Source: Algoriphagus sediminis (lineage in GTDB: Bacteria > Bacteroidota > Bacteroidia > Cytophagales > Cyclobacteriaceae). Taken from it: 64,000 nt of DNA. The stretch spans positions 496,001 through 560,000 of the forward strand of contig NZ_JAUEPH010000001.1 in the NCBI RefSeq assembly GCF_030403435.1, given 5' to 3'. Below the pieces are notes generated by a model. The model saw only the letters and a program-made list of their open reading frames with translations. It was not told the DNA's origin and did not search any database. Shown piece by piece: positions 18,227-25,679 of the stretch. The position numbers and the translations under genes are program-made. How positions within the stretch are numbered: the first letter of the stretch is position 1; every line of letters starts with the position of its first letter.

Positions 18227-19378
18227 TTAGTTATTGACTTTTCTATCTCGTAATTCGTAGACATGCTCACAGCAAACTTGCTGCATCACCTGGGTTAATT
18301 GTTTTTTCAATAAGGAAATGGTATGGTTTCCACCATGCTTTCCTAGGGCAGAAACTCCGTACATGAATGATCTCCCAAGGAATGTAAAATCTGCCCCTGA
18401 AGCAATTGTGCTTGCGATGTCGGGACCTGTACGGATACCGCTATCCATCATAATCTTAATTTTATCGCTGAAATTTTTTGCAATGGGTTGCAAAGCTGAA
18501 ACAGCAGATTCACCATGATCCAGTTGCCTACCTCCATGATTAGAAACTATGATCCCATCCAGACCCAAATCAACACATCTTTGAGCATCTTCCTCACTGG
18601 CCACGCCCTTCAAAACTAGCTTCCCCTTCCAGCGATCTCTGATCTCCGCCACCCGATCCATATTTAATCTTCCATCAAAAGTTTTATTCATGAAAAGTCC
18701 TAGATGCTTCAAATTCATTCCTTTAGGAATGTATTTAGTTAGGGTTTTGAAAGTTGGTTGCCCTGCTATCAAAGTCTGCAAGGCCCAGTTTGGATGGGTT
18801 GCAATCTGAACCATATTGCTGAAAGTAATCTTTGGGGGAATCGCTAATCCATTTCGGATTTCCTTACTTCGATAACCAAAGCTTGGAACATCCGAAAGAA
18901 GCACCAAAACAGGTAGTCCAGCAGCTGCTACCCGATCGAGTAAATCATTTCTGAGGTCCTTCTCCGCAGGATGGTAAAGTTGAAACCAAGCATTACCTTC
19001 TGTGATTTCAGCCACTTTTTCGACACTTGCAGTCCCAACCGTACTTAGAATATAGGGTATGTTGTAATCGAAAGCCGCTTTCGCTAAAATCTCACTGGCC
19101 CTGGGCCACATTAAGCCCTGAAGACCGATCGGCGAAATACCGAAGGGAGCATCATAGGTGTGCCCAAAAAGCTCTGTTTTTAAATCCACCTCCTTTATCT
19201 CTGTGAGATACTGAGGCTTCAATAAAATCTCTCTGATATCATCAGTATTCCTCTTAAGATTAACTTCCGAATTACACCCACCATCGAGGTATTCAAATGC
19301 AAACCTAGGAATTCGCTTCCTGGCTCTCTCTCTGAGAAAATCTATATCCGGGTAATTTGGGTTTATGTATTCTTCCAC
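18227..19378 (-). CDS. FMN-dependent alpha-hydroxy-acid oxidizing protein (lactate oxidase/dehydrogenase-like)
   Basis: A 383-residue TIM-barrel flavoenzyme of the LldD/glycolate oxidase family. The FMN and active-site motif SNHGGRQLDHG holds the catalytic His and the substrate-binding Arg; PIGLQGLMWPRASEIL and MMDSGIRTGPDI are also typical. It would oxidise an L-2-hydroxy acid to the keto acid, here most simply L-lactate to pyruvate, because the RhaE-RhaW enzyme at 41 kb makes L-lactate from rhamnose. It starts with GTG overlapping the rhaB stop by one base (TAGTG), showing translational coupling. Confidence 0.9.
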   Translation of the reverse strand: MEEYINPNYPDIDFLRERARKRIPRFAFEYLDGGCNSEVNLKRNTDDIREILLKPQYLTEIKEVDLKTELFGHTYDAPFGISPIGLQGLMWPRASEILAKAAFDYNIPYILSTVGTASVEKVAEITEGNAWFQLYHPAEKDLRNDLLDRVAAAGLPVLVLLSDVPSFGYRSKEIRNGLAIPPKITFSNMVQIATHPNWALQTLIAGQPTFKTLTKYIPKGMNLKHLGLFMNKTFDGRLNMDRVAEIRDRWKGKLVLKGVASEEDAQRCVDLGLDGIIVSNHGGRQLDHGESAVSALQPIAKNFSDKIKIMMDSGIRTGPDIASTIASGADFTFLGRSFMYGVSALGKHGGNHTISLLKKQLTQVMQQVCCEHVYELRDRKVNN

Positions 19379-20751
19379 TATTTGATTTGTTTTGGCTGAA
19401 TCTTCTGAACTTCATAGACATTATCAAGAAAATCTTCAGATAATGTCTTTTTCTGCATAATTAGTGCTGCGCCAAGAGTAGATCCCAAGGGAAATGAAGA
19501 TGAATATATCTCATATTGTGGTAGCTTTCTCGCCAAATAATTTGTGAAAACTTCGCTGGAACTGAAGCCTCCATCAATAAAAATCTTTTTAACCCCTGAT
19601 TTTCCAATCGCCAAATTCAATGAAGCTATCTGAAGGTCGGTAAGCTCATTAAAAAGGTGATGAACTGCCTCCTCAAAAGTATTGAACTTGGCAAAATTCG
19701 AATCACTTCCATTTTTAAATCCAAATCGTTCTGGCTTCAAAGTCTCATGATCAAACAACATTTGATCGGAACTTTCTCTCTGATCTTTTTGGTTTTCATC
19801 CCATTTAATATCCTTGTATAATTCATAGGATACTTTAAAATGCTTGGCCATCCTTTTCACCGTAGTCCTTAGATGATCTCCGAGGAAAAGTCTGGATGCC
19901 TTTATCGACTGCCCATCAGGCCTGACGAAATGAAGGCAATCTGAATTCAATTCAGATTTGGTCAATTCACTATTGTTGTAAACATTCATGCAAATGCTCC
20001 ATGTTCCTGTTGAAATCAGAGCAAAAGGTTCCCTATTGGCATCGACATAAGGGACCAATGCTGAGGAGCTGTCATGAATACCTACCCCAAAATTGATATC
20101 GTCTTTTTTAAATACAGTTTTACTTGCTACGATTGGGGGAAATTTTTCATCAAAGCCTTCGTGTCGAACCCATTCCGCATAGCTATTCTTTTTGAAGTCC
20201 CAAAGACCAGTATGACAACCAATGCTAGTATAATCCGACAATAGCCTGCCCGTGAACAGACTACTCAAGTATTGAGGAAAATGAACAGACCATTTGACCT
20301 TTTCGAATAAATGAGGCTTATAATATTTCAGATAATATAACTGAAGACCTGAATTTAGAAATCCCAAATAGGGGCTTGCGGTAGTTAATTCGAAATTCTC
20401 CTTGGTCCCAAAAAAACTCAGGAATCGATCCTCAAAACCCTCAGGCATAGGCTTGAGGTAATTATAAAACGGTACCACAGGTTCCTGATTTTCGTCCAAA
20501 TGAACCATGGAGGCACCATAGGTAGAAATGTTTACATGAGTAATCTTATAAGTCGGGTCTTTATGGACAGACTCAAAAGTCTCCTTCACCCATCGAACCA
20601 ACTCAGGCAGATTTTCAGACATAAAACCATCATCGTCCGGAATTTCCTCGAAACGCGTATAAACCTTGTAGACCTCGTTTAAATCCTTATCCAAAAGGAA
20701 AAACTTCTTATTGGTTTTTCCAATGTCAAATATTGCCGTTACTTCTTTCAT
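19378..20751 (-). CDS. rhaB: L-rhamnulokinase (FGGY family carbohydrate kinase)
   Basis: A 457-residue FGGY-type kinase. It begins with the ATPase phosphate-1 loop VTAIFDIGKTNKKFF and contains the typical STGTWSICMNVY phosphate-2 and IDGGFSSSEVF adenosine segments. It follows the rhaI-type isomerase by four bases, so the predicted reaction is L-rhamnulose to L-rhamnulose-1-phosphate. An in-frame TTG at 20772 would overlap the isomerase stop; the ATG is preferred because it begins directly before the conserved first strand. Exact sugar is inferred from the operon; FGGY kinases as a group vary. Confidence 0.9.
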   Translation of the reverse strand: MKEVTAIFDIGKTNKKFFLLDKDLNEVYKVYTRFEEIPDDDGFMSENLPELVRWVKETFESVHKDPTYKITHVNISTYGASMVHLDENQEPVVPFYNYLKPMPEGFEDRFLSFFGTKENFELTTASPYLGFLNSGLQLYYLKYYKPHLFEKVKWSVHFPQYLSSLFTGRLLSDYTSIGCHTGLWDFKKNSYAEWVRHEGFDEKFPPIVASKTVFKKDDINFGVGIHDSSSALVPYVDANREPFALISTGTWSICMNVYNNSELTKSELNSDCLHFVRPDGQSIKASRLFLGDHLRTTVKRMAKHFKVSYELYKDIKWDENQKDQRESSDQMLFDHETLKPERFGFKNGSDSNFAKFNTFEEAVHHLFNELTDLQIASLNLAIGKSGVKKIFIDGGFSSSEVFTNYLARKLPQYEIYSSSFPLGSTLGAALIMQKKTLSEDFLDNVYEVQKIQPKQIK

Positions 20752-20755
20752 AATC

Positions 20756-22030
20756 TTAAAGTCCGGTGGCAACAGCGTGTAACCCTCTTTCTTTTACCAA
20801 CCTGCTTCTAACTTCAGCAGAACGATATAGAGAAATTGGATCCAAAGCAGCACCACTTTGCATTCGAGCAGCGGCAACAAGAGGCCTCACATCTGTGCGA
20901 TATGCATCCTGCAAAATTTCCTGAGCTCTGGCCACATCATTTTTTTCCTGAGCTAACGCCAGTGACTTTCTGTCTACAATCAAGGCTTGAGCATATGCAA
21001 TAAGTATGGCCTCCACGGATTGAAGTAAATCTTCCAATGGATCCTTCAAATTATGACTGGCATCAATCATCCAGCTTATTTCAGGGTTCTGGGTGTTTCG
21101 CATTCCATCTACCAACTCATTAAAAATCAGAAACATCTGATAAGGCTTTAAACTACCTACAGTGAGATCATCATCCCCGTATTTGCTATCATTGAAATGG
21201 AACCCTCCTAATTTAGATTCTGACATGAGAACGGCCACAATCTGCTCAATGTTGGTATTGGGTAAGTGATGACCAAGATCCACAAGTGTCCTTGCTTTCT
21301 CACCTAGCTTTGACACTAATAAAAATGAAGTCCCCCAGTCAGGGATGACCATAGAGTAAAAATTCGGCTCATAAGGTTTGTACTCCAGCAATAACTTCCA
21401 ATCCTCAGGTAAGTCATCATAAATTGAAGCAAGCGATTCGTGGGTCCTTTGCAAAGCTCCTCGCAGATTGTGCTGCCCCGGGAATGTACTTCCATCGGCC
21501 AACCAAATGGTTAAGGCCTTCGAATCTAATTCCTTTCCAATCCTAATAACTTCCTTGTTATGATCAACGGCAGCTTTTCTAATCCCCGGATCAATGTGAC
21601 AAAGTGAACCAAATTTATATGAAACCTCTGCATTAGGTTGATCTTGAAAGGTATTTGAGTTTACCGCATCAAAGGCAAGATTATGCTCTTTGGCAAGAGC
21701 TATTAGCTGATTAGTATTCTCAGGAATATCCCAAGGAATATGAAGGCTGATCGCCCCGCTTGATGCATTCAGTTTATGTAAAAGCCCAACATCCGCAATT
21801 TTCTCTTCAAGAGAAGTTGGCTCTCCCCCTCCCGGAAATCTTCCGAATCGGGTACCTCCGGTTCCCAGAGCCCAGCTTGGTATAGCCACCTGAAATCTCG
21901 CTAAGTCAGAAATAATATTTTTGACATCGAAGCCCTTGTCTTGAAGTTTAGTCTCCAGATGTTGGATTTCTGAAGAATGGACCTTGAACTTTTGTTCATT
22001 GTGCACGGAAATATCCTGGTCGGTAATCAT
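20756..22030 (-). CDS. rhaI: L-rhamnose isomerase, RhaI type
   Basis: A 424-residue metal-dependent sugar isomerase (xylose isomerase-like TIM barrel) of the Pseudomonas stutzeri L-rhamnose isomerase / RhaI type, not the E. coli RhaA type. Characteristic stretches are QVAIPSWALGTGGTRFGRF near the N terminus, SLHIPWDIPE, the metal-site run LLEYKPYEPNFYS, and LVDLGHHLPNTNIEQIVA. It converts L-rhamnose to L-rhamnulose and is the first gene of the operon. A divergent AraC regulator and a direct-repeat operator candidate lie upstream. Confidence 0.93.
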   Translation of the reverse strand: MITDQDISVHNEQKFKVHSSEIQHLETKLQDKGFDVKNIISDLARFQVAIPSWALGTGGTRFGRFPGGGEPTSLEEKIADVGLLHKLNASSGAISLHIPWDIPENTNQLIALAKEHNLAFDAVNSNTFQDQPNAEVSYKFGSLCHIDPGIRKAAVDHNKEVIRIGKELDSKALTIWLADGSTFPGQHNLRGALQRTHESLASIYDDLPEDWKLLLEYKPYEPNFYSMVIPDWGTSFLLVSKLGEKARTLVDLGHHLPNTNIEQIVAVLMSESKLGGFHFNDSKYGDDDLTVGSLKPYQMFLIFNELVDGMRNTQNPEISWMIDASHNLKDPLEDLLQSVEAILIAYAQALIVDRKSLALAQEKNDVARAQEILQDAYRTDVRPLVAAARMQSGAALDPISLYRSAEVRSRLVKERGLHAVATGL

Positions 22031-22120
22031 CGGGATTTTGGGTTTGAGTTCTATTATTTACTTTTTTGATTTATTTGTAATAAGTCAAAATACAATTTAT
22101 CTTCTTTTTGATGAACAATA

Positions 22121-22150
22121 TTGCATAAATTGACATATCATTTGCATAAA
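22121..22150. promoter_or_regulatory. Direct-repeat operator candidate for the divergent AraC regulator
   Basis: TTGCATAAA occurs twice in the same orientation, at 22121-22129 and 22142-22150, with a period of 21 bases, i.e. two helical turns. Such same-face tandem half-sites are what AraC-family dimers bind. The site lies 12 bases before the regulator start and about 90 bases before rhaI. That the neighbouring AraC protein binds here is inference. Confidence 0.5.
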
Positions 22151-22161
22151 ATGATTTCACA

Positions 22162-23025
22162 ATGAAGGACTTTTTTGAGTATTTAAATTCAGGTGCTCAG
22201 GATAAAAAATGGGGAATCTCACTGACTGTCGCTGGGAAATACACTTCTCCACCTGGAGAATCATATCCAGGGACAGAACATCCTACTGGATATTACTTCG
22301 ACTGGAATAGCTGGCGGGTCCTAAATGAATTTCAACTTAACCTCATTACAGAAGGCAAGGGAGTTTTAGAATTGACAGAAGGACGGTATGACTTACTGCC
22401 TGGAACGGTCATGTTGATCAGACCGGGAGAAAGGCACAGGTATAAGCCAAGTTCTAAGTCGGGTTGGACCGAAAATTACATTGGCTTTACTGGAAATTTG
22501 GTAGAACACTTTGTTAATCAGGTTTTCGAAGAAAAGTCCAATCCTATTGTTCATTGCAGCCATCCTTTTGAGTTAATGGATAGTTTCCAGCGGATTTTTG
22601 GAATGATTCAGCAGCAAAGCCCCTCATTTCAAAAAATTGGTGCAGGTCTGGTCATCCAGCTTTTAGGAAATATTGAAAGTCAACTTCGACTAGAACAATT
22701 TCGCGGAAAAGAAGTGGACAGCTTGGTTAATAATGCCAAACAGTACATTTGGGATCACGTGGACGAAGGAGTCGATTTTAAGGCTTTCGCAGCTTTAAAT
22801 CATGTCAGCTATTCCTATTTCCGGAAGATCTTTAAAATTTACACAGGCTTGGCTCCTCACCAATATTTTCTAGACTCGAAGGTCCTGCGTGCAAAAGAAT
22901 TACTATTGACAACAGATTTACCCATTAAAGAAATTTCCTACCGGTTGGGATTTAGTTCAATCCATTATTTCAGTAGAACATTCAAAAATAAAATAGGTCA
23001 ATCTCCGAGGGAGGTTAGATTCTAG
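22162..23025 (+). CDS. AraC family transcriptional regulator, probable rhamnose regulator
   Basis: A 287-residue regulator: an N-terminal cupin-type sensor (ITEGKGVLELTEGRYDLLPG, MLIRPGERHRYKP) and a C-terminal double helix-turn-helix from about residue 190 (FKAFAALNHVSYSYFRKIFK, PIKEISYRLGFSSIHYFSRT, ending in GQSPREVRF). It is transcribed away from rhaI across a 131-base intergenic region holding a 9-base direct repeat. By analogy with RhaS/RhaR it likely activates the rhaI operon in response to L-rhamnose; inducer identity is inferred from position. Confidence 0.92.
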   Translation: MKDFFEYLNSGAQDKKWGISLTVAGKYTSPPGESYPGTEHPTGYYFDWNSWRVLNEFQLNLITEGKGVLELTEGRYDLLPGTVMLIRPGERHRYKPSSKSGWTENYIGFTGNLVEHFVNQVFEEKSNPIVHCSHPFELMDSFQRIFGMIQQQSPSFQKIGAGLVIQLLGNIESQLRLEQFRGKEVDSLVNNAKQYIWDHVDEGVDFKAFAALNHVSYSYFRKIFKIYTGLAPHQYFLDSKVLRAKELLLTTDLPIKEISYRLGFSSIHYFSRTFKNKIGQSPREVRF

Positions 23026-23363
23026 ATCAAAGCTATTCAATGCATGGCTTGTTCAAAAAGTAGTCGCTACTACAATGGTTTATACTTCGTCCTGTGGACA
23101 CCGCCTTTTGGATCTATTTATGATGTTTTAGATATTAGGAATAAAGAAATTGGTTTTTTGAAGAAGTAGTTAAACCTGAAAGTGAAAACCATCTTAGGTC
23201 TCATTTCCCTTCAAACAGGACTTTCGAAATCAAATGTTTTTCTTTTATCGGCCGCGCCATGACAGGGCAGGATAGTAGTGCAAACTGTATTAATTTACTT
23301 TTGCTCTGTTTAGAGAAAAAAATCCTTTCTTTAATTAAATCACCAAAATAATCTCCGCAAAAA
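23026..23363. other. 338-base intergenic region, no gene seen
   Basis: No convincing ORF with coding character is visible. A short hairpin, GTAGT / ACTAC around CGCT at about 23060-23073, follows the AraC gene without a T-run and is a poor terminator. A Bacteroidota -7 element lies near the right end. Confidence 0.5.
23296..23303 (+). promoter_or_regulatory. Bacteroidota-type -7 element upstream of the esterase
   Basis: TACTTTTG matches TAnnTTTG exactly, 60 bases before the ATG of the CE1-like esterase. No clear -33 TTG. Confidence 0.45.
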
Positions 23364-24620
23364 ATGAAGTCTGTTTTCAAAATTATTGCCTTAACCTGTT
23401 TCATCATCAGCCTTAATAGCGCCCAAGCCCAAAATTCTTATACAATTGTGGTAGAAGGTTTTGACTGGGGTCCTGCCGTGAACAAGGTGATCCTGTCTCT
23501 GGATCAAACCACCACCGAAGCTAATGCTGGAGACTTCACCGTCAATGCCACCCGAAAGTTAGAAACAGCTGATCAACCTATTCAGCCAGCACAGGGCGAG
23601 CGAGAAGTACTTTCCGCTTATGTCTCTGATGAAAAAGGGAATCGGGTAAATGAAGGCAACAACATCACCTTAGTACTGGCAGTAGGCCCAAGACAGTCAA
23701 TAGCCTCTCCATTTCAATACGTGCGTGGAAGAGGAAACCTCTGGGTAGATTATCAATTAAGCATTTCAAATGGTGATCGTACCTGGAATCAGCTCGCAGG
23801 AAAAGTGATGCCTCTTATTGATCAATTTGACCTGACCGGTAAATTCACTTCAGATGGAATCTCTCTTACCTACGCCTCCTTCACGCCTGAAAAGCGCGAT
23901 GGCAAATTTCCCTTGATTATTTGGCTTCACGGAGGCGGCGAAGGGGGGACAGACCCCACTGTTCCACTTTTGGGAAACCGAGCTGCAAATTATGCCTCAG
24001 AAGAAATTCAGCAATATTTTGATGGAGCATATGTGCTGGTCCCACAGACTCCCACTCGCTGGATGGACAGCGGAGAAGGAACCACCCGAGGAGAACGCGA
24101 TGACATCTACTTTAAAGCATTGAAGGATTTATTTGACGACTTCATCGGCAAAAATCCTGACATCGACACGAATAGAATTTATGTTGGCGGTTGTAGTAAC
24201 GGAGGATATATGAGTTTAAAATTACTCGTGGAGTATCCTGAATATTTTGCGGCTGGTTACATAAGTGCTTTGGCCTATAGGGCCCAAAACCTAACTGACA
24301 CCCAAGTTCAGGACATCAAAGATATCCCGATGTGGTTTATACATTCGAAGGACGACTCAACAACCGTAGCAAATAACACAGTTATTCCAGTTTATGAGAA
24401 ATTGAAAGCTGCTGGAGCAGCTAACACTCATTTGACACTTTACGATCATGTCGTAGATATTACAAATGTATATGGAGGTAAAAACTACCGCTATCCGGGT
24501 CACTGGTCTTGGATTTACTCTCATGCCAATAAGTCCCAAACCGATTATGATGGTAGTCCGGTAAAAGTGAATGATGTTCCGGTGACTGTGATGCAGTGGA
24601 TGTCCTTGCAGTCCAAATAA
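23364..24620 (+). CDS. Secreted alpha/beta-hydrolase esterase with N-terminal Ig-like domain
   Basis: A 418-residue exported protein (signal peptide ending in NSAQAQ). Residues 25-150 look like the Ig-like N domain of family 1-type esterases. The catalytic domain begins near 175 with the oxyanion segment LIIWLHGGGEGG, and the nucleophile elbow is GGCSNGGYMS with Ser278; an Asp in HSKDDSTTV and a His in GHWSWIY complete a plausible triad. It resembles PHB depolymerase-like/CE1 esterases that remove acetyl or feruloyl groups from plant or algal glycans. Convergent with the epimerase gene at 24643. The ester it cleaves is unknown. Confidence 0.85.
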   Translation: MKSVFKIIALTCFIISLNSAQAQNSYTIVVEGFDWGPAVNKVILSLDQTTTEANAGDFTVNATRKLETADQPIQPAQGEREVLSAYVSDEKGNRVNEGNNITLVLAVGPRQSIASPFQYVRGRGNLWVDYQLSISNGDRTWNQLAGKVMPLIDQFDLTGKFTSDGISLTYASFTPEKRDGKFPLIIWLHGGGEGGTDPTVPLLGNRAANYASEEIQQYFDGAYVLVPQTPTRWMDSGEGTTRGERDDIYFKALKDLFDDFIGKNPDIDTNRIYVGGCSNGGYMSLKLLVEYPEYFAAGYISALAYRAQNLTDTQVQDIKDIPMWFIHSKDDSTTVANNTVIPVYEKLKAAGAANTHLTLYDHVVDITNVYGGKNYRYPGHWSWIYSHANKSQTDYDGSPVKVNDVPVTVMQWMSLQSK

Positions 24621-24642
24621 CTCAACCTTTGAAAATTATTTA

Positions 24643-25677
24643 TTAAAGGCTGGACTCGCAAAAGGATAGACATTTCTGTACCTCTTTCACGGCATCAGAT
24701 CCTTCAGGGATCTGATATTCCAATTCAACAGTTGCGGCAAACTTGTACTTTTCATCTCGCATTAGCTGAAGAGTTTCCGCAATTGGGGTATCACCAGTAC
24801 CCCAAACAAGGTTGCCTTTTCCATTTTCAGGTGTCTGTCTATCTTTTATATGAATACTTGCGATCCGCTTGTTCTTCTCTTTTAAGATATCTAATGGGTT
24901 ATAACCCGCTGCCACATAGTGGCCAATATCCAGGTTCATTGCATTAAACTTGGACTGATCCAGGGAAGTATCCCAAAATGTAGGAGTTTGCTGCTCATGC
25001 CCATGATAAGCGACCATGATCTTATGCTTCTTGGCCATATTGCCAAGTTTCATCGTGTGAGCGTCATCACTTGGATGCTCCAAAGTCACATGCGTCGCTC
25101 CAAGAGCTTTGGCCGCTCTAAATCCATAATCGATCTCCGCATCGGAATTATCCTGACCAAAGGCCCGAGGCTTGAATCCATAAATCGAGACTCCTGCATC
25201 ATCGTACATCTTCTTCATTTGCTCGAAAGGCTCCATGCTTACAGTTGCTCTCCACTCCGCTACCTCCTTATTGAATGCCTCCTGTGCGGCTTGCATTTCA
25301 GCCATTTCCTTTTCTTCGTCGGCAGTTAGGCTGCCATCTCTTTGCTTACGCCTCAGCCCGAAAAATGCCCTTCTATCAACTGTGGACTCCGGCATCCCTG
25401 CAAAGCTTTCAGCCGGATCACCCATCAGCTCCACAGCACTTATACCCGAATCTGTGATATATTTCAATGTTGCCTCCGCAGATTGGTCTGGCATGCTTCT
25501 GAAGGAGTAAGTTATCACCCCTATTTGTACCCCGTTGATCTTTGATAAGGACTTGTTGTAATGTTTAATGATATTTGGTGCACCAATAATTTTGGCCTGA
25601 CTAGCAATAAATAAACCACCCGCAGCCAAGGCACTTTTCTGAAGGAAGGATCTTCTATCTGTTTTATTATTTTTCAT
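24643..25677 (-). CDS. Tat-exported sugar phosphate isomerase/epimerase-like TIM barrel protein
   Basis: A 344-residue protein with a twin-arginine signal (DRRSFLQKSALAAGGLF) and an AP-endonuclease-2/xylose-isomerase-type barrel: GVITYSFRSMPDQSAEATLK at the start, HVTLEHPSDDAHTM, NAMNLDIGHYVAAGYNPLD and IASIHIKDRQTPENGKG supply the metal-ligand region. Export makes a true sugar phosphate substrate unlikely. Related periplasmic members act as epimerases or lyases on keto-glycosides. An insert rich in Glu, Met and Ala (about residues 105-140) is unusual for the fold. It starts two bases after the stop of the sugar dehydrogenase/cytochrome gene. Confidence 0.86.
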   Translation of the reverse strand: MKNNKTDRRSFLQKSALAAGGLFIASQAKIIGAPNIIKHYNKSLSKINGVQIGVITYSFRSMPDQSAEATLKYITDSGISAVELMGDPAESFAGMPESTVDRRAFFGLRRKQRDGSLTADEEKEMAEMQAAQEAFNKEVAEWRATVSMEPFEQMKKMYDDAGVSIYGFKPRAFGQDNSDAEIDYGFRAAKALGATHVTLEHPSDDAHTMKLGNMAKKHKIMVAYHGHEQQTPTFWDTSLDQSKFNAMNLDIGHYVAAGYNPLDILKEKNKRIASIHIKDRQTPENGKGNLVWGTGDTPIAETLQLMRDEKYKFAATVELEYQIPEGSDAVKEVQKCLSFCESSL

Positions 25678-25679
25678 AA

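Noticed and set aside
22031..22120. -33/-7 promoter for rhaI on the minus strand
   Set aside because: TATTTTG is one base short of TAnnTTTG and the upstream TTG spacing is off, so I do not list it as a feature.
23201..23407. 68-codon minus-strand ORF before the esterase
   Set aside because: It runs across the promoter and signal-peptide region of the esterase, with low-complexity composition and no motif.
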